64,000 bases of DNA, taken from Hysterangium stoloniferum. Taxonomy: Eukaryota > Basidiomycota > Agaricomycetes > Hysterangiales > Hysterangiaceae. The position numbers and the translations under genes are program-made. The stretch's first letter is position 1; every line of letters starts with the position of its first letter. The notes beneath the pieces are model-generated. The model did no database searches. It was not told where the DNA came from and saw only the letters and a program-made list of their open reading frames with translations. The stretch is taken from positions 1-64,000 of the forward strand of contig WHVD01000035.1 in NCBI GenBank assembly GCA_015178975.1, in the 5' to 3' direction. Below, one piece after another: positions 55,024 to 64,000 of this stretch.

Positions 55024-55679
55024 TGTGAAGAGTCATAGAAGTTCAGACCATTCAATATATGATGAATGTTGACCTTCTAGGTATGACTAAGTTATATTGA
55101 CTATCAAAGTACAATATAAGTAAAAGGGGAATAATCACTGTAAGCAACCATAAGGGAGCTGGAAGTGATTAGGACAAATGAAGGAATTGACCCTTACAGT
55201 ACAATTCAGATGAAAGACTCCAATAGAATAGAGTCAAGTACGAGTGATTCACAAGAAAGAAGTAAGAAATTACAAAGAGGTGCAGGCAATGATGAGTGAG
55301 TTTGAATGGATGACTCTGGACTTCAATGGTAAGTATAAAGCTCAGAATAGATGTAGCTAATAGCTGTTAGAGACAGTTGAGATGATACCCCAATCACAAC
55401 TTGCAGGACACTTAAGATAATGTCTGGGCAGTTGTGGTTATGGGATAAAAAGTGTCTGAGTTTCTATTTGGTGCACCCACTAGTGTACAATAAGATGATG
55501 GTAAGTGTGTGTCCCCAAGAGTCTATCTACCTACAGGTGTACATAGATCTTGGAACTAATATAAGCACATATAATTGAAGAATGACTTAATCAAAAGTAT
55601 TAAAAAAAATGAGTAAAAAATAGAAAGAATATAAATACGATTGAACAGTTACATTCCCCAAAGAGAGGTACCTTTCACA
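55024..55679 (-). repeat. Diverged solo LTR related to 50228-50860, inverted
   Basis: Begins TGTGAAGAGTC, the inverse of the end of the LTR at 50860. The block 55385-55480 is the inverse of 50400-50510 (CCCCAATCACAACTTGCAGG against its complement). The far end is poorly conserved and no target duplication is evident, so the right boundary is approximate. Confidence 0.6.
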
Positions 55680-56367
55680 CTTTCCTTTGGCTTTCCTTTG
55701 GCTTTCCTTTGACACTCCTTTGACTTTCTGACTCAACTTCTGACTTGACTATCTTTCAACATTATTTGACTTATCTTTGACTTGTCTCAGTTTGATATTA
55801 TATTATCATCATAGTTAAATGATAAATGTAAAAGGGCAATGATAGGAGTGAGGGAAGTCAGTCAGAAAACCTGTATTATAATTGTATCCTTATTTTCTGT
55901 ATTCCTAATCAAGTCACACACTCTCTATATATCTTACATAATGTCATAATACTTTGACATAATTATTTGTGTACTTCTGTGTCCTATATTTGCCTCACAC
56001 TTTATCAACAAGATGAATTAATGCTTCATTGAACAAGGCATCCAGACTCAATATTGTTGAATAATCTTCAATCATTATTTGAATTTATTGAGTGAAATTC
56101 AGTTCATGTCAGATTGGATCAGTATATATTGTCAACACAAGATGCATGTTGTCCCATCTCATTTCTTCCCACAGTCTTTAAGTCATCTTGCTTATTTGCA
56201 CCCACCCTTGCTGCATTCCCAGTTTAGGTTCATTTGTTGTTTCAGTTTCATGTATTTTCACTTCTACCGGTGTGAGCATGGCCCAGTTGTGTTTCCAGCC
56301 ACACAAGAGAGTAGTGGCAACGCAATATAGCTTACTTGCCCATCTCACACACGAAGACCTGTGATGC
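55680..56367. other. Unannotated spacer
   Basis: Opens with a few CTTTCCTTTGG repeats (55681-55715), then AT-rich sequence. Open frame 56079-56330 has no motif. Confidence 0.4.
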
Positions 56368-56522
56368 AGACACAGACATGCCTACTCACCCTGGCATCTA
56401 CATACATTTCTCTACCTACCATTAGGGTCCCTGTCCCCAACCACTATGTATCTTAGTTATGCGCAGTATATAAATGTATTAAAAAGAAAAAAAAAGAAAA
56501 AAAAAAAGAAGACACAGACATG
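56368..56522 (+). mobile_element. LINE-a: 5'-truncated 129-bp insertion, 13-bp TSD
   Basis: Body 56381-56509 ends in the 3' tail motif TATGTATCTTAGTTATG, then CAGTATATAAATGTATT and an A-rich tail with G interruptions. It is flanked by exact AGACACAGACATG at 56368-56380 and 56510-56522. The tail matches that of LINE-b, so it is the last 130 bp of the same LINE family. Confidence 0.88.
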
Positions 56523-56539
56523 TGATCTGCAAACACATT

Positions 56540-57662
56540 GACTCTTTCCTAGTTGACCCATCCCACCATGTCTCCCTCTCCTGGATCCCTGGCCACAAGG
56601 GATTCCAAGGCAATGAAGAGGCCAACTTCCTTGCAAAAGAAGCTGTTACCTGCCCCCCCATCATCCACTCCTCTGTCTCCTGGGCCCTGGAATGTGCCAA
56701 GTCCCACTCCCTAAAACTTTGGTGACAAGACTGGCTCTGCCTTCCCCACACCAACCAAGCTGCTGTCATGCTCCACAAACCCCCTGCTGTGAAACTCTCA
56801 AAGTTCCACAAGGAATATGGTGGTCCCCGCCACGTCCACACACACATCATCCAGGCTATCTTGGGCCATGGCTTCTTCAGCACCTACTACCAACATTTCC
56901 TCCCCAACCTCCCCACCTCCTGTCCCTGTGGCACAGAAGACATCCAGTCCCACCTCCACATCCTTTCTGAGTGCCCCCTTCATGAGGAGCACTGCCACAC
57001 CCTCCACACTGCCTCTCAAGACCTATCACTCCCCATTATCCTTGGCACTGTTAAGTACCGTGTCGGAAACTTATTCCGGAACTATCGGGAAGTCACTGGG
57101 AAGTCGGGAACTGTCGGATAGGGTCAGGACGTCAACTTCAGCTTATGTGCTGTGCCTCTACGCAAACGCTCAAAGTCCTTAATTTCAGAAGTAAGGCTTA
57201 CAATGGAAGATACAGATATTCAGAGTTCCGAAGAGTTCCGAATATCAAGCGTACAGAAAGACGGGAGGAGGAATAAGAAACTAAGTCGATATCAGATCTA
57301 AGGTAAAGTACAAATTCGTGGAAACTAATATAAGTCTACTCGTTATTGTACTACAAACTAAGATCATAATAAGACAGAAATGGAAGTGTTCTTAAAACGG
57401 AAATACAATAAGACATATTAGGGAGACAATATTCCAAAACGGGAATACAACAAACAAACGAGTGAATACTTGTCAACGGACAAATTACCAAATATGGAAC
57501 AAGGGAAGAATACAGATGATACGGTAACTATGATGTTCCGTAGTCAGAGATCGGAAAGTTGGATATTGAAACATCTGGGAACGGGTCGTAACAGGCACCT
57601 ACAAGGGCCTTGAAGCCCTAGCTGAGTTCATCACCACCTCTGATGCTTTCCAGAAAGCATAA
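56540..57662 (+). pseudogene. LINE ORF2 C-terminal part: RNase H and CCHC-like tail
   Basis: Frame 56522-56725 shows VSLSWIPGHKGFQGNEEANF, LAKEAV, the C-terminal motif of LINE RNase H domains (Tad/I-like clades). TGA at 56723-56725 interrupts a frame that continues QDWLCLPHTNQAA; after a shift comes YGGPRHVHTHIIQAILGHGF and CPCGTEDIQSHLHILSECPL, a Cys/His zinc motif. It is cut by a solo LTR at 57049 and resumes after it with TYKGLEALAEFITTSDAFQK, stopping at about 57662. The endonuclease and RT are missing. Confidence 0.82.
57044..57598 (-). repeat. Solo LTR, gypsy family C, inside LINE-b, TSD GGCAC
   Basis: LTR 57049-57593 (545 bp), TGTTAAGTACCGTGTCGG ... GGGTCGTAACA, with exact GGCAC at 57044-57048 and 57594-57598. 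Same family and orientation as 42749-43302. Confidence 0.95.
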
Positions 57663-57826
57663 CCGGCCCACCATCCCTGCTCTTCCCCACCCTACATTTG
57701 ACCCTCTTGCCCATACCAACCAGCTACATACACATCCTGCTGCCCCCACCTACCATAGGGTACTTTTCTCCCAACCGCTATGTATCTTAGTTATGTGATG
57801 CAGTATATAAATGTATTAAAAAAAAA

Positions 57827-58402
57827 AGACACAGACACGTGACAAGGCTCTCTTGTTCCGTGACCACCACCTGCCTCTGGGGTTGGGACCCCCATGCTTA
57901 TGGTGGAAGGGCAGAGAGGCAGATGACAGTGAACAGGCTTGGGGAGCCTCTGAATTCACTGCTCTGTCAAAGTCGGCAGCCTTCAGCCGCGCACCAGTGT
58001 CGCCTGCGAAATGTCACTGGCACCTCCTAACCATGACTGCAGCCTGGCAACGGTCTATTCTTCCTACCCACCCCCAACTCCAGCATTCACTTATGCACTG
58101 GCACTGTAAGGCTTCGGTGTGTCTGCAGCCCTTGTCGACGCCTGCTAGTAGGATCTCAGGCTTTCTTGGGGCTTCGGCCCAAGGCCTCGTGGCCTCAGCT
58201 CTATACCATGTATATGTATATCTACATGCCCCCCCTTTGCTTACTAAAATCCCTTCCACGCACGTAGCTCACTCGGAACTTCGTACCACCGTAGCATAGT
58301 TTCTCTGGGGGGCCTTTTCACCCCCTAGCCGCAGTTAGCCATTGTTGCTTGAAGCGGGATACAAATATATCAAAAAAAAAAAAAAAGGACACAGGCACGT
58401 GA
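57827..58402 (+). mobile_element. LINE/SINE-c: poly(A)-ended insertion at the same target
   Basis: Body 57843-58386 ends GGGATACAAATATATC and 14 A. Flanks AGACACAGACACGTGA (57827-57842) and GGACACAGGCACGTGA (58387-58402) match at 14 of 16. No RNase H motif seen; open frame 57853-58299 has no domain. It may be a LINE 3' end of another subfamily or a SINE. Confidence 0.7.
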
Positions 58403-58589
58403 CCCAGACGCGTCGCGCTGTGTTTCAAGGACCAACCGGTACAAGGGTGAAGCACAAACGGCTACCGGAAGATAGTGTTTATGTAAAATGACAAAAGCCT
58501 TGTCACCGCTGTCCTATTCTGTGTTTAAGCTGTACTGAAGAGCTGTAGGTGGCTATTCAGGGTTCAATCTTCCCATGCCAAGCGGAAAG

Positions 58590-58816
58590 TTGTGTATTAT
58601 CTGCGGTTCTGCCTGAGTACGTTGTGTATTATCTGCGATTCTGCCTGAGTACGTTGTGTATTATCTGCGGTTTTCTGCCTGAGTACGTTGTGTATTATCT
58701 GCGGTTCTGCCTGAGTACGTTGTGTATTATCTGCGGTTTTCTGCCTGAGTACGTTGTGTATTATCTGCGTTCTGCCTGAGTACGTTGTGTATTATCTGCG
58801 GTTCTGCCTGAGTACG
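58590..58816 (+). repeat. 32-bp minisatellite, 7 copies, upstream of gene D
   Basis: Seven copies of a 31-34 bp unit (TTGTGTATTATCTGCGGTTC then TGCCTGAGTACG) with small length changes at a T run. Units B, C, A and E have one version of the same sequence at the matching site (for example 16108-16140), so it is a local expansion about 500-730 bp before the gene D start. Confidence 0.93.
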
Positions 58817-59231
58817 TTGTCATGGATGGTTGCTATCTGCGGTTCTACCTCAATACGTTTTCGAGGGCGCCGACTCTCGTCTAGTGAGTTTTCCTTTGTT
58901 CATTTTCACTACTGGAGCAAGGTCAACAATCAGCTCTTATGAACACGGGAAAAAAAACATAGGAAGCCAATATAATAGATCTGGCCATTGGTACCTGATG
59001 ACAATTATCACACACAAGATATCTGATCCTGCCAGTGCTCGAACATAGTCTTATTCTCTAAACGTACACTCAACATGCCGATCTACCTTTCGGGGCCAAG
59101 TTGCCGACGCCGGGGTTTGCAAAGCCCGTAAAATGAAATACCGTTTTACATCCGCAGAATCCACAGCCACAGCTTCATTTCATTACCAAACCTTAAGTGG
59201 ATCCTTTGGATCCACACAGTGCCGAAGGAAG

Positions 59232-59237
59232 TATAAA
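59232..59237 (+). promoter_or_regulatory. TATA box of gene D
   Basis: GTATAAATCAGC 86 bp upstream of the start codon, the same block as before genes B and C. Confidence 0.6.
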
Positions 59238-59317
59238 TCAGCTTTAAGCCATCCGTCATCGTTGTCTTGCCTCTATACAACCCCGGCAACCTGTCGTGTT
59301 TCTAACTGCACTCTGAT

Positions 59318-61935
59318 ATGTCCATCCAAGCACAAACATCCGGATCCCCAACCTCAGTGGGCCAATCCGTGTTAAGTATTGACACCACCCCATACCAAGT
59401 TGATGCTGCCACGTAGGGCCATCTTGATCATCTACCATGATTCAAATTTATTTACAATCGCTTCATTCCCAGGCAGGCTGAAATCGCTTATTGGGAGGCT
59501 ATTTTCGCAAATGCTTCCCAACCCGAAGAAGTCGTCTCAAATCATGTCTACCCCCCATTAGACGGGACAGTTCCTCACTCGCGGCATGATACCATGTAAG
59601 TACCAATTAATTATACACTTGTGAGGACTTAGAAGATATTTTCAGACCGGATTTCAACTTCCACTTCAGGAATATCTCCCCCCAGGCGGTAGACCAGAAT
59701 ATTAACAGGTATTTATTGTCTTCTGTTAAATAACTGTCATCTTTCTGATCACTATATAGTCATTATATGGGAGCATCAGGTCCGCCGACGGACGCTAGTA
59801 TTTTTAGTGGGAGTTCCTCAAACCCTCCAGCTGCAATAGGTTCACCGTTCGAACTCGCTGCATCAACGTGTCATCCGTTGAGGTGAGATTCATCGCTCAT
59901 CGCGTATTAATTCAAATTTCGACTGAGCCTGCGCAGTGCTCTGGCGGACATGTCCCATTTTCAAGCCACCGAAGTGTCGTCTCTTATAGGGTGCGTCTGG
60001 CTGGCTGTCAGTGTCTTTGCTGCATTTCTTTAAACCAGATGGCAGTCACTCGGGTAGTTCCTCTCAAACTCCACCGGGGTTAGGCGGTAGCAATCAGGCC
60101 CCTAGGGGCATTAACGGCTCACACTATGGAACGACAATTCAGTATTGTGATTTGGGTCCCGGAGCCGGACATTGGAATAGGTATTCCCGCATTTGAACTT
60201 ACCATATTTCCCATTTGACGGGATTTTGCAGCTCTTCGCTAGCAATTTACCGCAAACGGGAGGGTGAGCCTCCAACAAGAGTTTACAATCAGTCGAGCTT
60301 TCCCTCCGCAAACCAACATCACGTCCATAGTTATATAGCTGGAGGCGCCCATGCACAGGATTGGGGATATTATGGGCCACATTCAGATGACTCTATGTCC
60401 AACCGGTCGTCCGAAATACGATTTGATCCAATGGACAAATGCGATTTTCGCCAGAGGTGAGTTTAGGTCTCGCATTTCCTGTTGAATATTGTTCAGAATA
60501 TCTGTAGATCAGCAGGAGCTATGATAAATGCTGTCCGGACACCCTGGCCTGGGCCCGAGCCATCCTTCCATGCGAGTGGGCCTGATTGTGTACATCCGGG
60601 GAATTTCAACTCCCCTGGTGTGAGATACAACAGTTGGTACGGTAATAAGTAAGGCCTATTTGTTTATAAAATTTATTATCGTTCGCTCATAGGTCTCCAG
60701 TCCGGCGCTGCCTCATTTGCAGGAAATATATCCTACGCGAACACAGCGTATTCATCCGGGAGACCGTTATTCATCGACGTCGCACTTGGCATATAAAGAG
60801 TTTGCATCTCCCGTGACATCGAACTGGTATGTGTGCTCTTGATCCCAATAGATGCGTGCTCATTATCTCTTCACGTGTGCTAGTACTGACGGCAGAAGTT
60901 CACCATCATGGACCCAGCCTCTATCTCTGGATAACCAGCCGATTATACACGCAACAGGCCGAAATATCTTGTATGCACTGTACTGCTAACTCGTTATTAC
61001 ACTTTTGTTGAAATTTCACAGCTCTAGCCCAGATGAGACGCAAACTGATGTGTCACTTGGATCATCGGAGGTATCGGCTAATACGTTGGTCGACGGAGTA
61101 TTGTATGTGTTTTGTAAATAAAATATCTAACAACAAGGATTTAACCTCATGTCTGAACAGCGATACATCCGCCGGCCAACACAATTTACCAAAAAATCTC
61201 GGACCATCGCTGGAAGAGGAATTACGCCCTTTCGGCGACAGTTGGAGAAAATATTGTCAGCCAGGCGGAAGACCGTCTGCAGAGCATCTTTCAACCTCAC
61301 AATGTCCGATTTCAATACAACCACAACCACAAGCAACACAAGCATTATCCTCTGTGCTACCCTCTTCAGCTCCCCCTATCTCGTCTCGATCCCTATCGTG
61401 TTTTTCCCCTACGCGGAGAAAAGGTGCAGCATCAGGGCCTTTGCTGCCTTGCCATTGGGGCATTCTGTACGGCAAGAACGGCGAGGAATATCGCTGTTCT
61501 TTGAGCGAAAGCATGGTGCGGAATGGCAAAGTGCTCCAGCATTGGGCATGGCAGCATGTCGCAAACGAGGTGTTCGCAATACGTCGAAAGTTCATCGAAA
61601 TGAAAGACGCGAAGATCGTAAATACCCAAGGGAAACTAGAGACTGCCGTTCTACATCTAGGGCTCTGCCCGAATCCCGAGTGCGACGCGGTATGTCCCAA
61701 GACAATATGGTACAATAGGTCGATTATGAGAAAGCGTCATCTCAAAACCCACGCAAACTGCGAGGGTTTCTTCGAGTGGAGAGTCAGTAAGAAGGGGAAA
61801 GGAAAGGCCAGGAAGCATGAAAGATATGGAAATGCAGAGATGGGGAAGCTGTTAGGTTTTGTGTCGCTGGTGCGACCGAAGGCCTCGCACGTTTTGAAGG
61901 AAGGATGTCAGCTTGTTGACGGAGGACTTCTTTAA
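59318..61935 (+). CDS. Paralog D: 12-exon putative zinc-finger-like protein, 675 aa
   Basis: Exons: 59318-59412, 59473-59595, 59646-59708, 59760-59882, 59937-59990, 60046-60180, 60232-60456, 60508-60648, 60701-60826, 60884-60970, 61022-61102, 61161-61935. All introns are GT-AG and phase 2; the frame is open. For intron 1 the first of two nearby AG acceptors (59472) keeps the frame. An in-frame TAA lies 18 bp before the ATG. Exon 12 has NLGPSLEEELRP, a shorter Gln/Pro tract than B and C, then both C/H modules with all eight metal-type residues kept (LPCHWGILYGKNGEEYRC ... HWAWQH; LCPNPECDAVCP ... HLKTHANC), and a basic tail. It ends 26 nt later than B and C, adding a C-terminal extension. Function unknown. 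Confidence 0.85.
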
Positions 61936-62146
61936 CGCACCAAAACCATTTCTTCTCCTTAACGCTGCCCTTACAAATAGTTAGAAATCTAATTTTTAAG
62001 AGGCATGGCCTCACTTTGAGCCGGCACTGACAGTGACCGTCAAAACTTCCAGGCGTGCTGGACGTGCGGCATAGGCGGTTCACTCCGATCTAGGCGCCGA
62101 AGGCGGCACAACTCCATACTTAGACTTAGTTCGCATGTATTGTGGT

Positions 62147-64000
62147 AATTATTCCTGAGGACATATCATTTATGGAAAGAACAGGCCTCGAGAGTCCCGA
62201 AGCACAGCCGATCTTTCCCTGTTCTTCCGAGTTGACCAAATAACACAAACTCGGTGAATGAAACTCCTCACTGCCCACGTTCGACGAATTGCCAATGTCG
62301 CCGTTTGTTAGCTACCCTCTTTGGCTGAAGAGATGTGTCCTTATGACTACGCTAAGGAAACAAGCCGCAGTTTGGAACTAGAAAATTGAAATGGAACGTG
62401 GCTCGAATACACGGCTTAGGCACGCTATTCAGGGTCCAATCTTCCGAGGCTGTGTATCATCTGCGTTTCTGCCCCAATATGTTTTCATGGGCGCCGACTC
62501 TCGTCTAGTGGGTTTTCATTTGTTCATCTCTACTGCTGGAGCAAAGACAACAACTAGGTTATATTCCCACTGGAAAAAAATAGGACGCCAACCTGTTATC
62601 AGCTCCGGTTTGGACAAGCAAATACTATTGCTTACTCCTTCCTTTAGAATAGGTCTGACCATTAGCACCTGATATCAAAGATAACGCAATATAATATGCC
62701 GATATTCTAACACAGCCCCTATTCCTTAAACATGCGTCCAACATGCCAATCTACTTCTCGAGGCCCAGGTTACCAAAGCCTGAGCCTGAGCCTGAACAGC
62801 CCATAATGGAAATAGCTGAACGATACGCGCCTTCCACGCACTGCAGGATCAATAGGCCCTAGTTTCCCGTTTTCCATGACCAAATACTAAACAAGGAATC
62901 CTTTGATTTTATAATACAACCCCAAGGAGATATACATATAAAGCAGCCTGCCATGCGGATGGCACGCAGTGCAAGGCACCGCCATCATTGTCTTGCGACT
63001 ATACACGCCCTTGTCCATTGACCCTGTGGAGTTTCTAACTGCACTCAGAAATTTACACTCCAACACAACCATCCCGATCCCCAACCTCCATTGGCCAATC
63101 CACCACCCCCTATCAAATTGACGCTTCCATGTGGGCCCATCTCAATTATCTACCATCGACCAATTGGGCGTGATTGTATAAATACGAAGCTTCAACCCCT
63201 CTAGCATTGGACACAATAATTGTTATGGTAATGGGAGGCCATCTAACGCCGACCACAACATACTAAACACAGGGCCTATCACGCCTCGATGTCATAATCG
63301 GCATATCAAGAGGCTGCGTTCCCTGAAACATAGAACTGGTAAACGTACTCTCGCTCAAAATGGATGCCTACTCATTTTCTTCTCACGTGTGCTAATACTG
63401 ACAGAAGAAGTTCACCATTGTGAACCCAGCCTCTCTGGATAGCCAGTCTGTTCTACACGCAATAGGCAGAAATCACATGTATGCCTTGGTAACTTGTGAT
63501 TGCAGCTTCACTGGAGTTTAACCACTCGAGTCCCAGTAGTAATGAGACGCAAAATGATACATCATTTGGATCATAGGAGGTATCGGCAAGATTCTGGTTG
63601 ACGGAGCATTGTATGTATTTTAGAAATAAAATATCTGATAGACAGTATTTAACCCAATGTGCCAAAAATGCTCCATCCGCTGCCAACAAACGTACATTGG
63701 TCATCTCGGACAATCGCTGGAAGAGGAGTTACGCCTTAACAGTGACATTGGGGAAAAAAGCCTTTGTCAGTTGGGTGGGAAAGCGTTTTCAGAGTATAAG
63801 TATCACAATGAATAGTTTGAGGCATTGGTAAACAATGGGAAATATTGGTACAGTGGCTACGCTTGTCGGCTAGATGGATGAGTGCCCGTGGCTGCGAGGG
63901 GGGCGAGGGGAATAACATTGGATGGCGTGATATAGAAAGAAAGTACACTGTAAGAACATTCAATAAATAAGACAAACATAATAATGTCGGCTTTAACCTA
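62147..64000 (+). repeat. Segmental copy E (close copy of A)
   Basis: Colinear with 11115-13870 at an offset of 50,700 bp over 11691-12900, lacking the 333 bp at 11188-11520 and the 514-bp tandem copy. It runs to the window edge. Plain base differences are few in the parts I compared. Confidence 0.87.
63051..63815 (+). pseudogene. Truncated paralog E of the 12-exon family
   Basis: Same structure as pseudogene A, without its tandem duplication: start codon position reads ATT (63051), exons 2-7 are missing, the exon 9-11 region is present, and exon 12 begins LGQSLEEELRL and stops at TAG 63813-63815 before the C/H modules. Small indels relative to A (for example near 63405 and 63480). Confidence 0.8.

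Larger units (their letters stand above)
56510..57842 (+). mobile_element. LINE-b: 5'-truncated RNase H-bearing LINE, 16-bp TSD
   Basis: Body 56526-57826, ending ATATAAATGTATT and poly(A). Flanks AGACACAGACATGTGA (56510-56525) and AGACACAGACACGTGA (57827-57842) differ by one T/C at a CpG. Only the 3' third of a LINE is present: RNase H end and a zinc-binding tail. A solo gypsy LTR (57049-57593) interrupts it. Confidence 0.88.
58390..61990 (+). repeat. Segmental copy D of the host gene-family unit
   Basis: From 58400 on, the sequence resembles the 5' flanks of units B and C (for example GGCTATTCAGGGTTCAATCT and GGGCGCCGACTCTCGTCTAG), then holds gene D and its 3' flank. It is more diverged from B and C than those are from each other. 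Confidence 0.75.

Noticed and set aside
57843..58386. Possible tRNA-derived SINE head in LINE/SINE-c
   Set aside because: I found no convincing A-box and B-box pair (no GGTTCGANTCC-like block), so no RNA polymerase III promoter was claimed.
58590..58816. Repeats of 32 bp, similar in size to CRISPR repeats
   Set aside because: No spacers between units; the same sequence occurs once in paralogous units, so it is a tandem expansion.
61149..61718. 189-codon frame overlapping exon 12 of gene D
   Set aside because: It is in another frame of the same exon. The frame shared by B, C and D contains the conserved C/H modules.

Overview
The window reads as nuclear DNA of a filamentous basidiomycete, most likely an agaricomycete. 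Three things point that way: GT-AG introns of about 50 nt, a CxC1-type module of the KDZ transposon class (typical of Agaricomycotina), and several families of chromodomain Ty3/gypsy elements beside Ty1/copia, Tc1/mariner and RNase H-bearing LINEs. No tRNA, rRNA or CRISPR was seen. I cannot name the species.

Layout. 1-8.0 kb: a decayed Tc1/mariner element split by a full-length Ty1/copia element, beside old gypsy LTR pieces. 8.9-10.3 kb: the broken N-terminal half of a CxC1/KDZ-type gene on the minus strand. 11-25.4 kb: a cluster of one host gene family, with truncated copy A (12.35-13.6 kb) and intact copies B (16.6-19.2 kb) and C (21.7-24.3 kb) in a direct segmental duplication of about 5.1 kb. 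25.4-58.4 kb: a transposon island holding three chromodomain gypsy elements (E1 rearranged, E2 with exact ATTAG target duplications, E3 full length with exact CAAGG duplications), solo LTRs, a miniature copia derivative, Tc1 tails and three stacked LINE insertions. 58.4-64 kb: intact copy D (59.3-61.9 kb) and truncated copy E, which resembles copy A 50.7 kb away.

The two most interesting systems are as follows. (1) The host family, which I do not recognise by name. Copies B, C and D can each be spliced into one open frame of 652, 666 and 675 codons, with 12 exons and 11 introns. Every intron is in phase 2, so every internal exon is a multiple of three. The last exon encodes two C/H-rich zinc-finger-like modules. 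Exonic length differences between copies are multiples of three, while the surrounding transposons are full of stops and frameshifts. (2) The gypsy elements E2 and E3 carry, between the integrase chromodomain and the 3' LTR, a convergently transcribed gene with two introns. It encodes a coiled-coil-rich region followed by a fungal Zn(II)2Cys6-type cysteine pattern. E1 keeps only its 3' exon.

Decay pattern. Most nonsense codons in the elements sit where a relative or the family motif has Arg or Gln, and look like CGA to TGA or CAA to TAA changes. This is the footprint of cytosine methylation and deamination. The intact host genes lack such stops. All functional statements are inferences from sequence patterns; no search or alignment program was run.
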